From Thiohalomonas denitrificans (GTDB lineage Bacteria; Pseudomonadota; Gammaproteobacteria; Thiohalomonadales; Thiohalomonadaceae), in the NCBI RefSeq assembly GCF_900102855.1, contig NZ_FMWD01000002.1:327740-391739 (forward strand): a stretch of 64,000 nucleotides of DNA, written 5' to 3'. The notes under the pieces were generated by a model. That model was given only the letters and a program-made list of their open reading frames with translations, did no database searches and had not been told where the DNA came from. The translations under genes and the position numbers were made by a program. This document shows, one piece after another, positions 27,900-37,122 of the stretch (position 1 is its first letter; every line of letters starts with the position of its first letter).

Positions 27900-29998
27900 A
27901 GCCGGATGGGGAGCCGGCGAATCGGCTTGCCGGTGAGTGCGAACAGGGCATTGACGACCGCCGGGGCTATAGGCGGGGTTCCCGGTTCGCCGACACCGCC
28001 CGGGGCCTCATCGGAATCGATAATGTGTACTTCCACCTCCGGCATCTCGTCGATGCGCAGCATCTCGTAGTCGTGGAAATTGCTCTGCTGCACGCGGCCG
28101 TTCTCAAGGGTGATTTCCCCCTTGAGCGCAGCGGTCAGCCCGTAGAGGATACCGCTCTCCATCTGCGCCTCGATGGTGTTGGGGTTTACGGTCTGGCCGC
28201 AGTCGATCACACAGACCACCCGATGCACTTGCGGCTTGTTGTCTTTCACCGAGACCTCGGCCACCTGGGCCACGAACGAACCGAAAGACTCCACCACGGC
28301 AATGCCTTGGGCCCGGCCGTTCGGTAGTGATTTGCCCCAGCCCGCCTTTTCCGCCGCTGTTTCCAGGACACGCAAGTGGCGAGGATGCTCCGTCAGCAAT
28401 TCACGGCGCAGCTCGTAGGCATCGCGCCCCGCCGCTGCGGCCGCCTCGTCGAAAAAGCATTCGGTGATGTAGGTATTCTGGGAACTACCCACCGAACGCC
28501 AATACCCCACCGGCACACCCACATCGACCGAGGCGTAGGTGATTTCCAGATTGGAAATGCTGTAGGGCAGATTCCTGGCGCCTCCCATGTTAGAGGCTGC
28601 ACCGTGGGAGGGACCGGCACTGTGATGGCTCCATGCCGCGGGCAGGCCGCCACCGTCCAACGCAACCCTGAGGCGGTTGTAGGTGGCTGGCCGGTAGTAG
28701 TCGTGCCGGATGTCATCTTCACGGGTCCAGATCACCTTGACCGGGCGGCCTACCCGCTTCGACAACTCCACAGCATCGGCCACAAAGTCCTGCTCCGAGC
28801 GGCGCCCGAAGCCACCACCCAGGAAGAGGGTATGAACCCGCACGCTGTCCTGACGTAGTCCGGGGACGCGGGAGAGGAGGCCACCGGCTATCCGGCTGGC
28901 GGTTTCCCGGGTACGGGTTTGCGCCTGGGTGCCCACCCAGACATCGCAGCCATCCTCCCGCACCTCGGCGGCACAGCTCATGGGCTCCATGCAGGCGTGG
29001 GCCAGATAGGGAACCTCATAGGTCGCTTCGATCACCTGCTCGGCCCGTTCGAACGCCGCCTCCGGATCGCCTTCGCTGCGCAGGCTCTCCCCCTCATCCA
29101 GCGCCTCCCGGAAACGGCGGCTGATGCTTTTGCTGGAGAGGCCGGAGTTGTCCCCCTCGTCCCAGACGATCTCCAACGCATCGCGCCCCTGCCAGGCGGG
29201 CCAGAAGCCCTCGGCCAGGACCGCAACCCGATCGCCGAGATTCACCACCTCCTTAACGCCGGGGATTGCGCTGGCCGCGGAGGCGTCCAGCTTGCCCACC
29301 TTTCCGCCGAACACCGGGCAACGCACCACACTGGCGGTGAGCATTCCCGGCTTGTAAAAATCCTGTGCGAAGATGGCGCTGCCATCGACCTTCTGCGGCG
29401 TATCGAGGCGCGCACGGGAGGTGCCGAGGATACGGAACTCGTCCGGCTCCTTGAGGAACACCGATTCCGGCACCGGCAAACGGGCGGCGGCCTCGGCCAA
29501 TTCCCCGTAACCGGCACGACGACCGCTATCCGGGTGCACCACCTCGCCCTTTTCGGCGTTACAGGTGGACTCATCCACACCCCAGCGCTCGGCGGCGGCG
29601 GTGATCAACATCATGCGCGCTGCCGCGCCGGCCTCGCGCACGGGCTGCCAGAAGCCGCGCACGGCGGCACTGCCGCCGGTGAGTTGTTGTCCGATGACAG
29701 GGTTGGTGTAGGCCTTGTCGGCAGGGGCGAATTCGGCACGAATGGACGACCATTCGGCCTCCAGCTCCTCTGCCAGCAGCATGGGAATGGCGGTCATCAC
29801 CCCCTGCCCCATTTCGGAACTGCCGACGATGGCGGTGATCCGGCCGTCGGGATCGATGCGCACCCACGCGTTGGGCACGAACTCGATTCCATTGGTAGCA
29901 CCCTGGACAGTAGGAGTACCGTTCAGGTCGCAGCCGATCAGGATCCCGCCGGTAGCGGCGATCGATGCGGTGAGAAAGTGGCGACGGGTGATCCTCAT
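27896..29998 (-). CDS. Molybdopterin-binding subunit of a xanthine-oxidase-family hydroxylase (IorB-type)
   Basis: The start at 29998 gives a 700-residue precursor with a twin-arginine signal ([18 protein letters not shown]), so the enzyme is exported folded with cofactor; a longer frame reaches into the upstream gene and is rejected. The body has the two molybdenum-binding domains of the aldehyde oxidase family, with [13 protein letters not shown] and [18 protein letters not shown]. The two-subunit type with a separate 2Fe-2S partner resembles isoquinoline 1-oxidoreductase and related aldehyde dehydrogenases. The substrate cannot be told. Confidence 0.92.
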   Translation of the reverse strand: MRITRRHFLTASIAATGGILIGCDLNGTPTVQGATNGIEFVPNAWVRIDPDGRITAIVGSSEMGQGVMTAIPMLLAEELEAEWSSIRAEFAPADKAYTNPVIGQQLTGGSAAVRGFWQPVREAGAAARMMLITAAAERWGVDESTCNAEKGEVVHPDSGRRAGYGELAEAAARLPVPESVFLKEPDEFRILGTSRARLDTPQKVDGSAIFAQDFYKPGMLTASVVRCPVFGGKVGKLDASAASAIPGVKEVVNLGDRVAVLAEGFWPAWQGRDALEIVWDEGDNSGLSSKSISRRFREALDEGESLRSEGDPEAAFERAEQVIEATYEVPYLAHACMEPMSCAAEVREDGCDVWVGTQAQTRTRETASRIAGGLLSRVPGLRQDSVRVHTLFLGGGFGRRSEQDFVADAVELSKRVGRPVKVIWTREDDIRHDYYRPATYNRLRVALDGGGLPAAWSHHSAGPSHGAASNMGGARNLPYSISNLEITYASVDVGVPVGYWRSVGSSQNTYITECFFDEAAAAAGRDAYELRRELLTEHPRHLRVLETAAEKAGWGKSLPNGRAQGIAVVESFGSFVAQVAEVSVKDNKPQVHRVVCVIDCGQTVNPNTIEAQMESGILYGLTAALKGEITLENGRVQQSNFHDYEMLRIDEMPEVEVHIIDSDEAPGGVGEPGTPPIAPAVVNALFALTGKPIRRLPIRL

Positions 29999-29999
29999 G

Positions 30000-30458
30000 T
30001 CACGCCTCCCCGGCCGAAGCGGCCCGCTTGATGGCGCGACGAATGCGGCTATAGGTGCCGCAGCGACAGACAATGCCCGACATCGCCCGATCAATATCCC
30101 CATCCGAGGGAGTCGGATTTTCCTCCAGCAGGGCGGCTGCGGCCATGATCTGCCCCGACTGGCAGAAGCCGCACTGAGGGACATCTTCCTCCACCCAGGC
30201 CGCCTGCACCGGGTGGGAGGCATCGCCGGAGAGCCCCTCGATGGTGGTCACCGAATGTCCGTCCACGGACTCGACCGGGGTGACACAGGAACGGATTGGC
30301 TCGCCATCCAGGTGAACCGTACAGGCGCCACACTGGGCGATGCCGCAAGCGTACTTGGTGCCGGTAAGTTCCAGGTTGTCGCGTAGTACCCACAGGAGCG
30401 GCGTCTGTGGATCGACATCGATTTGCTGCTCGCGCCCATTCACGGTAATGGTGATCAT
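30000..30458 (-). CDS. 2Fe-2S subunit of molybdenum hydroxylase (IorA-type)
   Basis: The 152-residue protein has the plant-type 2Fe-2S cluster ligands ([15 protein letters not shown]) and the second helical 2Fe-2S domain ([10 protein letters not shown] and [10 protein letters not shown]), as in IorA and CoxS. It passes electrons from the molybdenum subunit. An AGGGAG site precedes the ATG. One base separates it from the molybdenum subunit gene; the operon continues with xdhC and mocA types. Confidence 0.93.
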   Translation of the reverse strand: MITITVNGREQQIDVDPQTPLLWVLRDNLELTGTKYACGIAQCGACTVHLDGEPIRSCVTPVESVDGHSVTTIEGLSGDASHPVQAAWVEEDVPQCGFCQSGQIMAAAALLEENPTPSDGDIDRAMSGIVCRCGTYSRIRRAIKRAASAGEA

Positions 30459-30730
30459 CGTATCTCCCTGACATGCGGAATGCTGCGGTCTTGAATTTTA
30501 GTTATTCCAACAGCTTAGTTGAGCGGCCGGGTGCTTCAAGCCGGCCCGGGGCATCACCGGTTCACCACGCAGGGGGCGGACTGAGCGAAGCGCTGTTGAT
30601 TTCACCTCCGAACCCCCTCTGCGAAGCTCGCCGATGAGGAAAAAAAGGGCGGAATTCGGGACTGAAAACCCCTCACGCGAGTCACGATTCGTGCCACGCT
30701 TAGGAAAAGTCTCGAGGGGAGGATTTTGCC

Positions 30731-31273
30731 ATGACAAGGCTTTTACTCTTTTTGACCGTATTGACACTCGGCGCCTGCGCGACCCAGGTGCCGGAGCCCA
30801 TCCAGACCGCACCGGCCGGTAACCCCCCGGTTGCGGAAGTTCGGAGCAATCCGGAGCGCTTCGAGGGCAGCCGGGTACGCTGGGGCGGCACCATCGCCAA
30901 CGTACAGAACCGGGCCAATGAAACCCTGATCCAGATCGTCGCACGGGATCTGACCGATGCAGGGAAACCGAAATACGAGGATCGCAGCAGCGGCCGCTTT
31001 ATGGCCCGCATCGACGGCTTCGTGGATCCGGCGGTCTACGCCCAGGGGCGGCGCCTGACGGTCACCGGGGAGATTGTCGGTTCCCTTGTGGAGCCGGTGG
31101 GGGAGTACGATTACCGCTTCCCGGTAATTGAAGTCGAGGCCTCCTATTTGTGGCCGCGGGAAACCGAAAGCGTCCGCCGCCCGTATTACTACGATCCCTT
31201 CTGGGATCCGTTCTGGTATGACCCGTGGTACCACCCATACCGGCCCTTCGGATACCGGCCGTACTACTGGTGA
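30731..31273 (+). CDS. Slp-family outer membrane lipoprotein, copy 1
   Basis: The 180-residue precursor has a lipoprotein signal (LTLGACATQ) and the Slp fold with VRWGGTIANVQN and a conserved RFMARIDGFVDPAVYAQGR segment. The tail is unusual: about 30 residues rich in tyrosine, proline and tryptophan. Slp lipoproteins are stress-related outer-membrane proteins of uncertain function. The stop overlaps the start of the second copy (TGATG). Confidence 0.88.
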   Translation: MTRLLLFLTVLTLGACATQVPEPIQTAPAGNPPVAEVRSNPERFEGSRVRWGGTIANVQNRANETLIQIVARDLTDAGKPKYEDRSSGRFMARIDGFVDPAVYAQGRRLTVTGEIVGSLVEPVGEYDYRFPVIEVEASYLWPRETESVRRPYYYDPFWDPFWYDPWYHPYRPFGYRPYYW

Positions 31274-31767
31274 TGATGATGAAGAAACTCGTGTTGCTGA
31301 TCCCGGTCCTGCTGCTGTTCGCCTGTGCAACGGGGCCTGAACTCGATACGGCCGGCGCACAGACGAGCCTGACGCCTGGCGAAGCGGTTCAGGAGTTCAA
31401 TGCCTTCAGAGGCGAGAAAGTGGTATGGGGCGGTCAGATCGTCGGCGGTACCAATCTCGATGAGGCTACGCGGCTGGAGATCCTGGCCTATCCCCTGGAC
31501 TCCAGTAACCGACCCGACACCGGGCGCCAACCGATCGGGCGTTTTTTGGTACGCCAGACCGGCTACCTGGAACTCTCTGATTACGCACCTGGCCGGGCGA
31601 TAACGGTGGTGGGCGTGTTGACCGACACCCGCGAAGGACGTGTCGGTCAGGCGCTCTACCGTTATCCGGTTGTACACCCATCGCAAATGCATCTGTGGCA
31701 GCCGGAAGCGAGGGGCAGATCCGGACCTTCGGTACACTTCGGCATCGGGGTGATCCTAGGAAACTGA
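31273..31767 (+). CDS. Slp-family outer membrane lipoprotein, copy 2
   Basis: This gene follows the first Slp gene with a one-base overlap; three consecutive ATG codons (31273, 31276, 31279) could each serve as start. The product of up to 164 residues has a lipobox (LLFACATG), the VVWGGQIVGGTN motif and GRFLVRQTGYLELSDYAPGR, parallel to copy 1. The pair looks like a tandem duplication that has diverged. It converges on the next gene with a 12-base overlap. Confidence 0.88.
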   Translation: MMMKKLVLLIPVLLLFACATGPELDTAGAQTSLTPGEAVQEFNAFRGEKVVWGGQIVGGTNLDEATRLEILAYPLDSSNRPDTGRQPIGRFLVRQTGYLELSDYAPGRAITVVGVLTDTREGRVGQALYRYPVVHPSQMHLWQPEARGRSGPSVHFGIGVILGN

Positions 31768-32496
31768 TGGCTGGCGGACGCCGAGTCGGGTGTCGGCGAC
31801 AGACGGCAACGGCACCCGTTCCAGCGCTCCCTGTAGCCGCAAGGCGCTGTAGAGGATTACGCTGGCACCGAACATCTCGCAAAACTCCTCGAGCGAGACC
31901 GCCAGGGCATAGTTCATCGAGCCGGGCTCGATGAACTCGTAGGTGATGATTTCGACCCCGACAGCACCGGCCAATACGATGGCCACACCGGCGGAAAACA
32001 GCGTAAGCAGGCGGGGAAACAGTGCCCGGATGATGCGAATCTGTCTCCAGGCGATGACCAGTGCCGTGATGCCGAGCACGCCGTAGATGGGGATCCAGAG
32101 TCCGTGATCGCCGGAGAAGCGCGGGAGCCAAGTCGTTTTTTCAAAGGCAATGCTCACCGACTCATGCACCCCGGCGCTCTCATCGAGCGAAAGAAACAAG
32201 AACCCCAGGCCTGCCAACAGGAACAGGTTGGTGACGGGGCCTTCACTCCCGGCAAGCCGCCTGTGGCGGTACCAGATGTAACCGAATACCCCGCCGATGG
32301 CCGCCAGTTGCAAGGAAGAAAACCAGGTGGGGATGTTCATCTCCCCATTGAGATCGACCAGGCGGCGGATAATCCAGACGGGATCCCCCAGATACCAGCC
32401 CAGCGCCCGGTCACCCCAGTGGGCTGCGACCAACAGAACTTCGAACAACAGCAGGAGGAAAAAAATTTGCGCAGGTGCATTTCCCCGGTTTTCCAT
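31756..32496 (-). CDS. Polytopic membrane protein, unknown family
   Basis: The start at 32496 is favoured by GGGGAG six bases upstream; longer starts to 32520 exist. The product of about 246 residues has six or seven hydrophobic segments (for example FFLLLLFEVLLVAAHW, LFLLAGLGFLFLSL, IPIYGVLGITALVIAW) and acidic residues in or near the membrane (LSLDESAGVHE, EFCEMFGASVI). No family was recognised. Confidence 0.75.
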   Translation of the reverse strand: MENRGNAPAQIFFLLLLFEVLLVAAHWGDRALGWYLGDPVWIIRRLVDLNGEMNIPTWFSSLQLAAIGGVFGYIWYRHRRLAGSEGPVTNLFLLAGLGFLFLSLDESAGVHESVSIAFEKTTWLPRFSGDHGLWIPIYGVLGITALVIAWRQIRIIRALFPRLLTLFSAGVAIVLAGAVGVEIITYEFIEPGSMNYALAVSLEEFCEMFGASVILYSALRLQGALERVPLPSVADTRLGVRQPSVS

Positions 32497-32684
32497 CAAC
32501 ATCTCCCCGGTCTGTTCCATCCGAACAATGGGATAGGCGGCGTACCCTCTTCAAAGCTAGCGCGATATCCATCGGATGCAATCATCCCGGCCCGGATCAA
32601 CAGGCGGCATTCAAGCTTGACGACGATGCCATCCCTGAACCGGAGCGGTTCACAGGGACAGCATCGTGGCAAACCTCCGCCGGG

Positions 32685-33122
32685 TTAACCGACAACTTCC
32701 CAGGTGCCGTCGTCCCGCTTGCAGGCCGTTCCGCTAGCCGTCTGCGGTTCACCCTCGATACTGACGGTGGTGGTGTATCGACGGCACATCCGACCGTCGC
32801 GCTCGAAAGTATCGGTCGGATTGACCTTGTACTGTTCCCCGGTTTCGCGGTCGCTCCAGGAGACCGGCTCGTTGTTTTCCAGTGCCTGTACCGCTTGCTC
32901 TTCATCCCGGGCGTCCAGGCGTCGACCGACTTCCCGGCCGAGTACCGCGCCGAGAACACCACCCACCACGGTGCCGGCAGTCCCATCGCCGACTTCACTA
33001 CCAATAACGCCGCCGAGTACGGCACCGGCGCCAGTGCCAATCGTTTCCCTGGTCGGGTCCTGGGCGCAGGCGACCAGGAGAAAGACAGCGGCTATCACCG
33101 TGAAAATCGAAATTCGAATCAT
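32685..33122 (-). CDS. Glycine-zipper outer membrane lipoprotein (17-kDa antigen type)
   Basis: With the start at 33122 after a GGGAGG site, the 145-residue precursor has a lipobox (FLLVACAQD), a glycine-zipper 2TM segment (GAGAVLGGVIGSEVGDG, VVGGVLGAVLGREVG) and a C-terminal domain with two cysteines. The architecture matches the rickettsial 17-kDa surface antigen family. It is monocistronic. Confidence 0.88.
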   Translation of the reverse strand: MIRISIFTVIAAVFLLVACAQDPTRETIGTGAGAVLGGVIGSEVGDGTAGTVVGGVLGAVLGREVGRRLDARDEEQAVQALENNEPVSWSDRETGEQYKVNPTDTFERDGRMCRRYTTTVSIEGEPQTASGTACKRDDGTWEVVG

Positions 33123-33269
33123 GATCACGTCCTCCCTGAACCGTTGTGCGAGAGTTTAGTCAGCGATCCGACTGACGATCACCTTTTGCGTCGGTTCGTA
33201 GCTCATAGCCGACTCGGGTGTAATCACTAAAGGAGTTTCGTGGGAATCGATCGAAGGAGATGAAAGCAC

Positions 33270-34679
33270 ATGAGCATGGGCGTTTTCTGGTTTCGGCGCG
33301 ATCTGCGTCTGGCGGACAACCCTCTGTTGGCAAAGGCAGCTAACGAATGCGACCGACTGCTGCCGCTGTATATCGATGACCCGGGAGAAGGGACGGAATG
33401 GGCGGAAGGTGCGGCCTCACGATGGTGGCTGCAACACAGCCTGGCGAGCCTCAATCGTGAGCTGAACCGGCGTGGGACGCGGCTGAGTGTTCGCCGTGGG
33501 CGGCCAAGCGAGGTCCTTCCCAAACTGGTGCAGACCCTGGGCGCTGAACGGGTTTACTGGAACTGTCGCTACGAACCGCAGGCACTGGTTGCGGAACGCA
33601 ATACCCTGGCGGCACTGCGGCTGCTTGGCTGCCGGGGGGAATCAGGACGAGCAAGTCTGCTGACGATCCCCGAGTCATCAGGCAAACCCGACGGAACGCC
33701 CTACCGGGTTTTCACCGCCTTTTGGCGAGCTCGACAAAGGGCGGGTCTCGATCTCGATGTCCGACCCGCTCCCGCCCGTCTGCCGCCGCCACCCCATCTG
33801 CCGGACGAAGTCATCGACCTGCCGTTGCCCGGCCAATGGTCGGACAAGTTTTCGGCCCATTGGGAGCCCGGAGAGAGGCCCGCTGAACGCCGACTACAGC
33901 AGTTCATCGAAGATGGACTCGGGGTGTATCCCGGCTGCCGCGATTTCCCCGCACGGGCGGGTACATCCCGCTTGTCACCTCACCTGCACTTTGGCGAGAT
34001 CGGGCCCCGGCAGATTGTGGCGGCCGTTCAAGCGTGGGCAGCAGAGAGCGGCCAGGAATCCGCAGCGGAGAGCTTCCTGCGTCAACTGGGTTGGCGTGAG
34101 TTCGCCCATCACCTGCTGTATCACTTCCCGGAGACGCCGAATCGTCCTCTGGACTTGCGCTTCGAACGATTCCGATGGGCGTCCGACTATGGGAAGTCAC
34201 TGACCGCCTGGCGACGAGCCGAAACCGGTTTTCCCATCATCGACGCCGGTCTGCGGGAACTCTGGGAAACCGGCTGGATGCACAACCGGGTACGATTGAT
34301 TACGGCGTCCTTTCTGACCAAAAACCTCCTGGTTCCCTGGCAGGAAGGAGCCCACTGGTTCTGGGACACACTGCTGGATGCGGATCTTGCCAACAACACC
34401 CTGGGCTGGCAGTGGGTCGCCGGCTGTGGTGCCGATGCCGCGCCCTGGTTTCGCATCTTCAATCCGGTAGTCCAGGCAGAACGATTTGATCCGCAGGGCG
34501 ATTATGTGCGGCGCTGGCTGCCCGCGCTGCGCAGGCTGGAGGGCAAAAAGGCCCATCAGCCCTGGAAAAGCGACTGCTCCCGGACTAACTACCCTCCACC
34601 TATGGTCGACCTCAAAACCACCCGTGAACGGGCCTTGCTGCGGTTTCGCAAACTCCCGAAACGGGGTACACGGAATTGA
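33270..34679 (+). CDS. phrB: Deoxyribodipyrimidine photolyase
   Basis: The 469-residue protein has an N-terminal antenna-binding domain (VFWFRRDLRLADNPLL) and the C-terminal FAD-binding domain with the family signature from WMHNRVRLITASFLTKNLL through NTLGWQWVAG. It repairs cyclobutane pyrimidine dimers using blue light. Its length and motifs fit class I CPD photolyases. An AAGGAG site lies about 10 bases upstream of the ATG. Confidence 0.95.
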   Translation: MSMGVFWFRRDLRLADNPLLAKAANECDRLLPLYIDDPGEGTEWAEGAASRWWLQHSLASLNRELNRRGTRLSVRRGRPSEVLPKLVQTLGAERVYWNCRYEPQALVAERNTLAALRLLGCRGESGRASLLTIPESSGKPDGTPYRVFTAFWRARQRAGLDLDVRPAPARLPPPPHLPDEVIDLPLPGQWSDKFSAHWEPGERPAERRLQQFIEDGLGVYPGCRDFPARAGTSRLSPHLHFGEIGPRQIVAAVQAWAAESGQESAAESFLRQLGWREFAHHLLYHFPETPNRPLDLRFERFRWASDYGKSLTAWRRAETGFPIIDAGLRELWETGWMHNRVRLITASFLTKNLLVPWQEGAHWFWDTLLDADLANNTLGWQWVAGCGADAAPWFRIFNPVVQAERFDPQGDYVRRWLPALRRLEGKKAHQPWKSDCSRTNYPPPMVDLKTTRERALLRFRKLPKRGTRN

Positions 34680-34774
34680 CGAAGCAACGCGGCGATTTTC
34701 CGTGGTCGTCCTGCCCCCCCTTCTGCGTAAATTCAGCTAGCCTGAAAAGCAGAACCCAAACCTGAAAGCGAGCC

Positions 34775-35017
34775 ATGGCCGAGCAGGAACTGGCTGAACT
34801 GGTGGACCTGGCCGATGCAGTGGAAGCGCGCCTGACCAAGGACGACGCATTGTTGATGGTGCTCCGCAGTACCGCGACAAGCACGATCAACGATAACGTC
34901 ATGCACTAGATCGTACAGGACCTGTTCAAAGAACCGGGAACACACCAGAACCGTTTGTGGCGAGGGGCGATGGACCGGCTACAGTCGCCCCCGCGGATCC
35001 GATCACGCAAGTCATAA
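34775..35017 (+). pseudogene. Small gene interrupted by an amber codon
   Basis: An 80-codon frame from ATG at 34775 to TAA at 35015 is broken by TAG at 34907-34909. The first 44 codons encode an acidic helix-rich start (MAEQELAELVDLADAVEARL) and the frame continues with coherent codon use after the stop. It is either a decayed small gene or a 44-residue protein. No family was recognised. Confidence 0.4.
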
Positions 35018-35038
35018 AAAACAACCGGCTGACACACT

Positions 35039-35296
35039 ATGCGCCACCCCTGGCAGCGCCGATACGAAAGACGCATCGATCAAGTCATCGATAGCGCACT
35101 CGACAAGCCATCCCGTGAAAATCTGGATGTGCTGCTCGCAAGCGCCGGGCGCCAGCCGGGTCGGTTGCCCGAACGCATCCGCCGTCGTGCGGCACATCGA
35201 GTCCAGAATGCGCCGGAAAAGAGCGAGGCAATTCTGGAGTCCCGTGACCGGCTCCTGCAAAAGATTGAGCCGCTCATTTCCCCGCGTTTGAACTAG
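35039..35296 (+). CDS. Small basic hypothetical protein
   Basis: The 85-residue product is arginine-rich and predicted helical, with no signal or membrane segment. No family was recognised. It follows the interrupted small gene and precedes the GYD gene in the same direction, so it may be part of a short transcript. Confidence 0.5.
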   Translation: MRHPWQRRYERRIDQVIDSALDKPSRENLDVLLASAGRQPGRLPERIRRRAAHRVQNAPEKSEAILESRDRLLQKIEPLISPRLN

Positions 35297-35345
35297 TCTT
35301 CAGAGAAAGATTGGCCATATGGGCATGCAGACAGGGAGACGACAC

Positions 35346-35663
35346 ATGCAGACCTACGTGATGATGACGCGGCTCAACCACAGCGTTCTCGATGCCCCGG
35401 AAAACCTGGAAAACCTCGAACACCAGGTCAAGGAACGCATCCAGGAATCACTCGGCGCGGATGGACTCGAATGGGTGGCCAGCTACGCGGTTGGCGGCCC
35501 TTACGACTACATGGATGTGTTCCGGGCAGCAGACAATGATGCGGCTATCAAGGTATCGACCATCGTACGCACCTTCGGCCACGCCCAGAGCGAGATCTGG
35601 CCTGCCGCCGATTGGGGACACTTCAAGGAAATGACGCGCGACCTGCCCGGCGGCCACGCGTAG
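35346..35663 (+). CDS. GYD domain protein
   Basis: Starting at 35346 after GGGAGACG, the product is 105 residues and matches the GYD family: TYVMMTRLNHSVLDAPENL at the start, the central GGPYDYMDVFRAADNDAA and a helical end. GYD proteins are small ferredoxin-like-fold proteins of unknown function. The longer start at 35319 is less likely. Confidence 0.85.
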   Translation: MQTYVMMTRLNHSVLDAPENLENLEHQVKERIQESLGADGLEWVASYAVGGPYDYMDVFRAADNDAAIKVSTIVRTFGHAQSEIWPAADWGHFKEMTRDLPGGHA

Positions 35664-35790
35664 CCGCTTCACGGGAGCGCAGCCCTTCAGGGCGGTCGCT
35701 CCCGATCGCCGCAATGGTCCGTTCAGAGGTGTTCAGTGGCATTGAAATTCACAAGCGCCACAGTGCGATCGGCAGGCAGGGAGGTGTCGC

Positions 35791-37110
35791 ATGGAGAAGA
35801 ACATCTTCGTTATCGGACTCGATGATTTTCACCTGCAACATATCCGTCAGGTCCGCCACGTCGAGGATTACACGTTCCACTGTCTGCTCACCAGTGAGGA
35901 AGCCATTTCGATAGAGCGATACCCCTTCGATCAGATGCTGCAGGAGGCGGAATCACGGCTGAAGGGGTTTCCCGGCAGCGTCGACGCCATTATCGAACAC
36001 TGGGACTTCCCCTCCAGCACTCTGCTGCCGATCCTGTCCGGGCGTTTCGGTCTGCGTTCGCCCTCGCTGGAAGCGATCCTCAAGTGCGAACACAAATACT
36101 GGTCGAGGCTGCTGCAGCAGCAGGTGCTTCCGAATCTGACACCGCGCTTTTGCGCGGTCGATCCCTTCGATGACCACGCGCTGGAAAAAATTGACCTTCC
36201 CTTTCCGTTCTGGCTCAAGCCGATCAAGTCATTTTCGTCCCACCTGGGGTTCCGCATCGACGACGAGAATGATTTCCGGCATGCCATCGAACGGACGCGC
36301 CAGGGGATCCGTCGCGTCGGTGATGCGTTCAATGACGTACTGAAGTATGCCGAACTACCTCCGGAGATCGCCGAAGTGGATGGTAATCACTGCATCGCCG
36401 AGGCGATCGCCTCCGGACTGCAGTGTGGAGTGGAAGGCTACAGCTTTCGCGGTGAGCCCAAGGTCCACGGCCTCATCGATACCGTCAAGGATGCACACCG
36501 CTGGAGTTTCACCCGCTATGAGTATCCTTCGGTCTGGCCGGAGCATGTCCAGCAACGGATTATCGAAGCCTCCAGGCACCTGATGGCCCACATCGGTTAC
36601 GACAACGGTGCGTGGTGCGTGGAGTTCTTCTGGCACGAGGATACGGATGAACTGGCGATCGTCGAGATCAACCCGCGCATTTCACAGTCTCACTCGGACC
36701 AGTTCATCAAGGTGGAGGGGGCCTCCAACCATCAGGTAGTGATCGATGTTGCGCTGGGCCGGGAACCGGAGTTCTGTATGAATGCCGGAAAATACCGAAC
36801 GGCTGCCAAGTTCTTGCTGCGCAAATACAACGATACCGTGGTCACTCGCGTTCCCGACAAAGAGGAGATCGACGCCGTGCAGTCGGCCGTCGAAGATAGC
36901 CTGGTCGTTCTGCAGGTGCAGGAGGGAATGTCACTGTCGGAGCTTCGGAACCAGGACAGTTACAGCTTCGAGATTGCCAACATCTATCTCGGCGCCCAAT
37001 CTCAGCGCGAGTTGGTCGACAAGTATCGGACGTTAGCGCAGAAACTGCATTTTGAATTCGCCGACGGGATGCCGGTGGAGGATATTCAGTTCGAGTGGGT
37101 GAAGTACTGA
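35791..37110 (+). CDS. ATP-grasp domain protein
   Basis: The 439-residue protein has an N-terminal pre-ATP-grasp region, the ATP-binding lysine segment FPFWLKPIKSFSSHLGF and the magnesium-binding IVEINPRISQSHSDQF. It resembles ATP-grasp ligases of the D-ala-D-ala ligase/carbamoyl-phosphate synthase group that join an acyl phosphate to an amine, but the substrates are unknown. It lies 12 bases before a CocE-type hydrolase gene, so ligase and hydrolase may act on related amide or ester bonds. Confidence 0.88.
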   Translation: MEKNIFVIGLDDFHLQHIRQVRHVEDYTFHCLLTSEEAISIERYPFDQMLQEAESRLKGFPGSVDAIIEHWDFPSSTLLPILSGRFGLRSPSLEAILKCEHKYWSRLLQQQVLPNLTPRFCAVDPFDDHALEKIDLPFPFWLKPIKSFSSHLGFRIDDENDFRHAIERTRQGIRRVGDAFNDVLKYAELPPEIAEVDGNHCIAEAIASGLQCGVEGYSFRGEPKVHGLIDTVKDAHRWSFTRYEYPSVWPEHVQQRIIEASRHLMAHIGYDNGAWCVEFFWHEDTDELAIVEINPRISQSHSDQFIKVEGASNHQVVIDVALGREPEFCMNAGKYRTAAKFLLRKYNDTVVTRVPDKEEIDAVQSAVEDSLVVLQVQEGMSLSELRNQDSYSFEIANIYLGAQSQRELVDKYRTLAQKLHFEFADGMPVEDIQFEWVKY

Positions 37111-37122
37111 CGGAGGATAACC

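Noticed and set aside
28919..30031. 370-codon plus-strand frame
   Set aside because: It is antisense to the molybdenum hydroxylase subunit, which has clear motifs.
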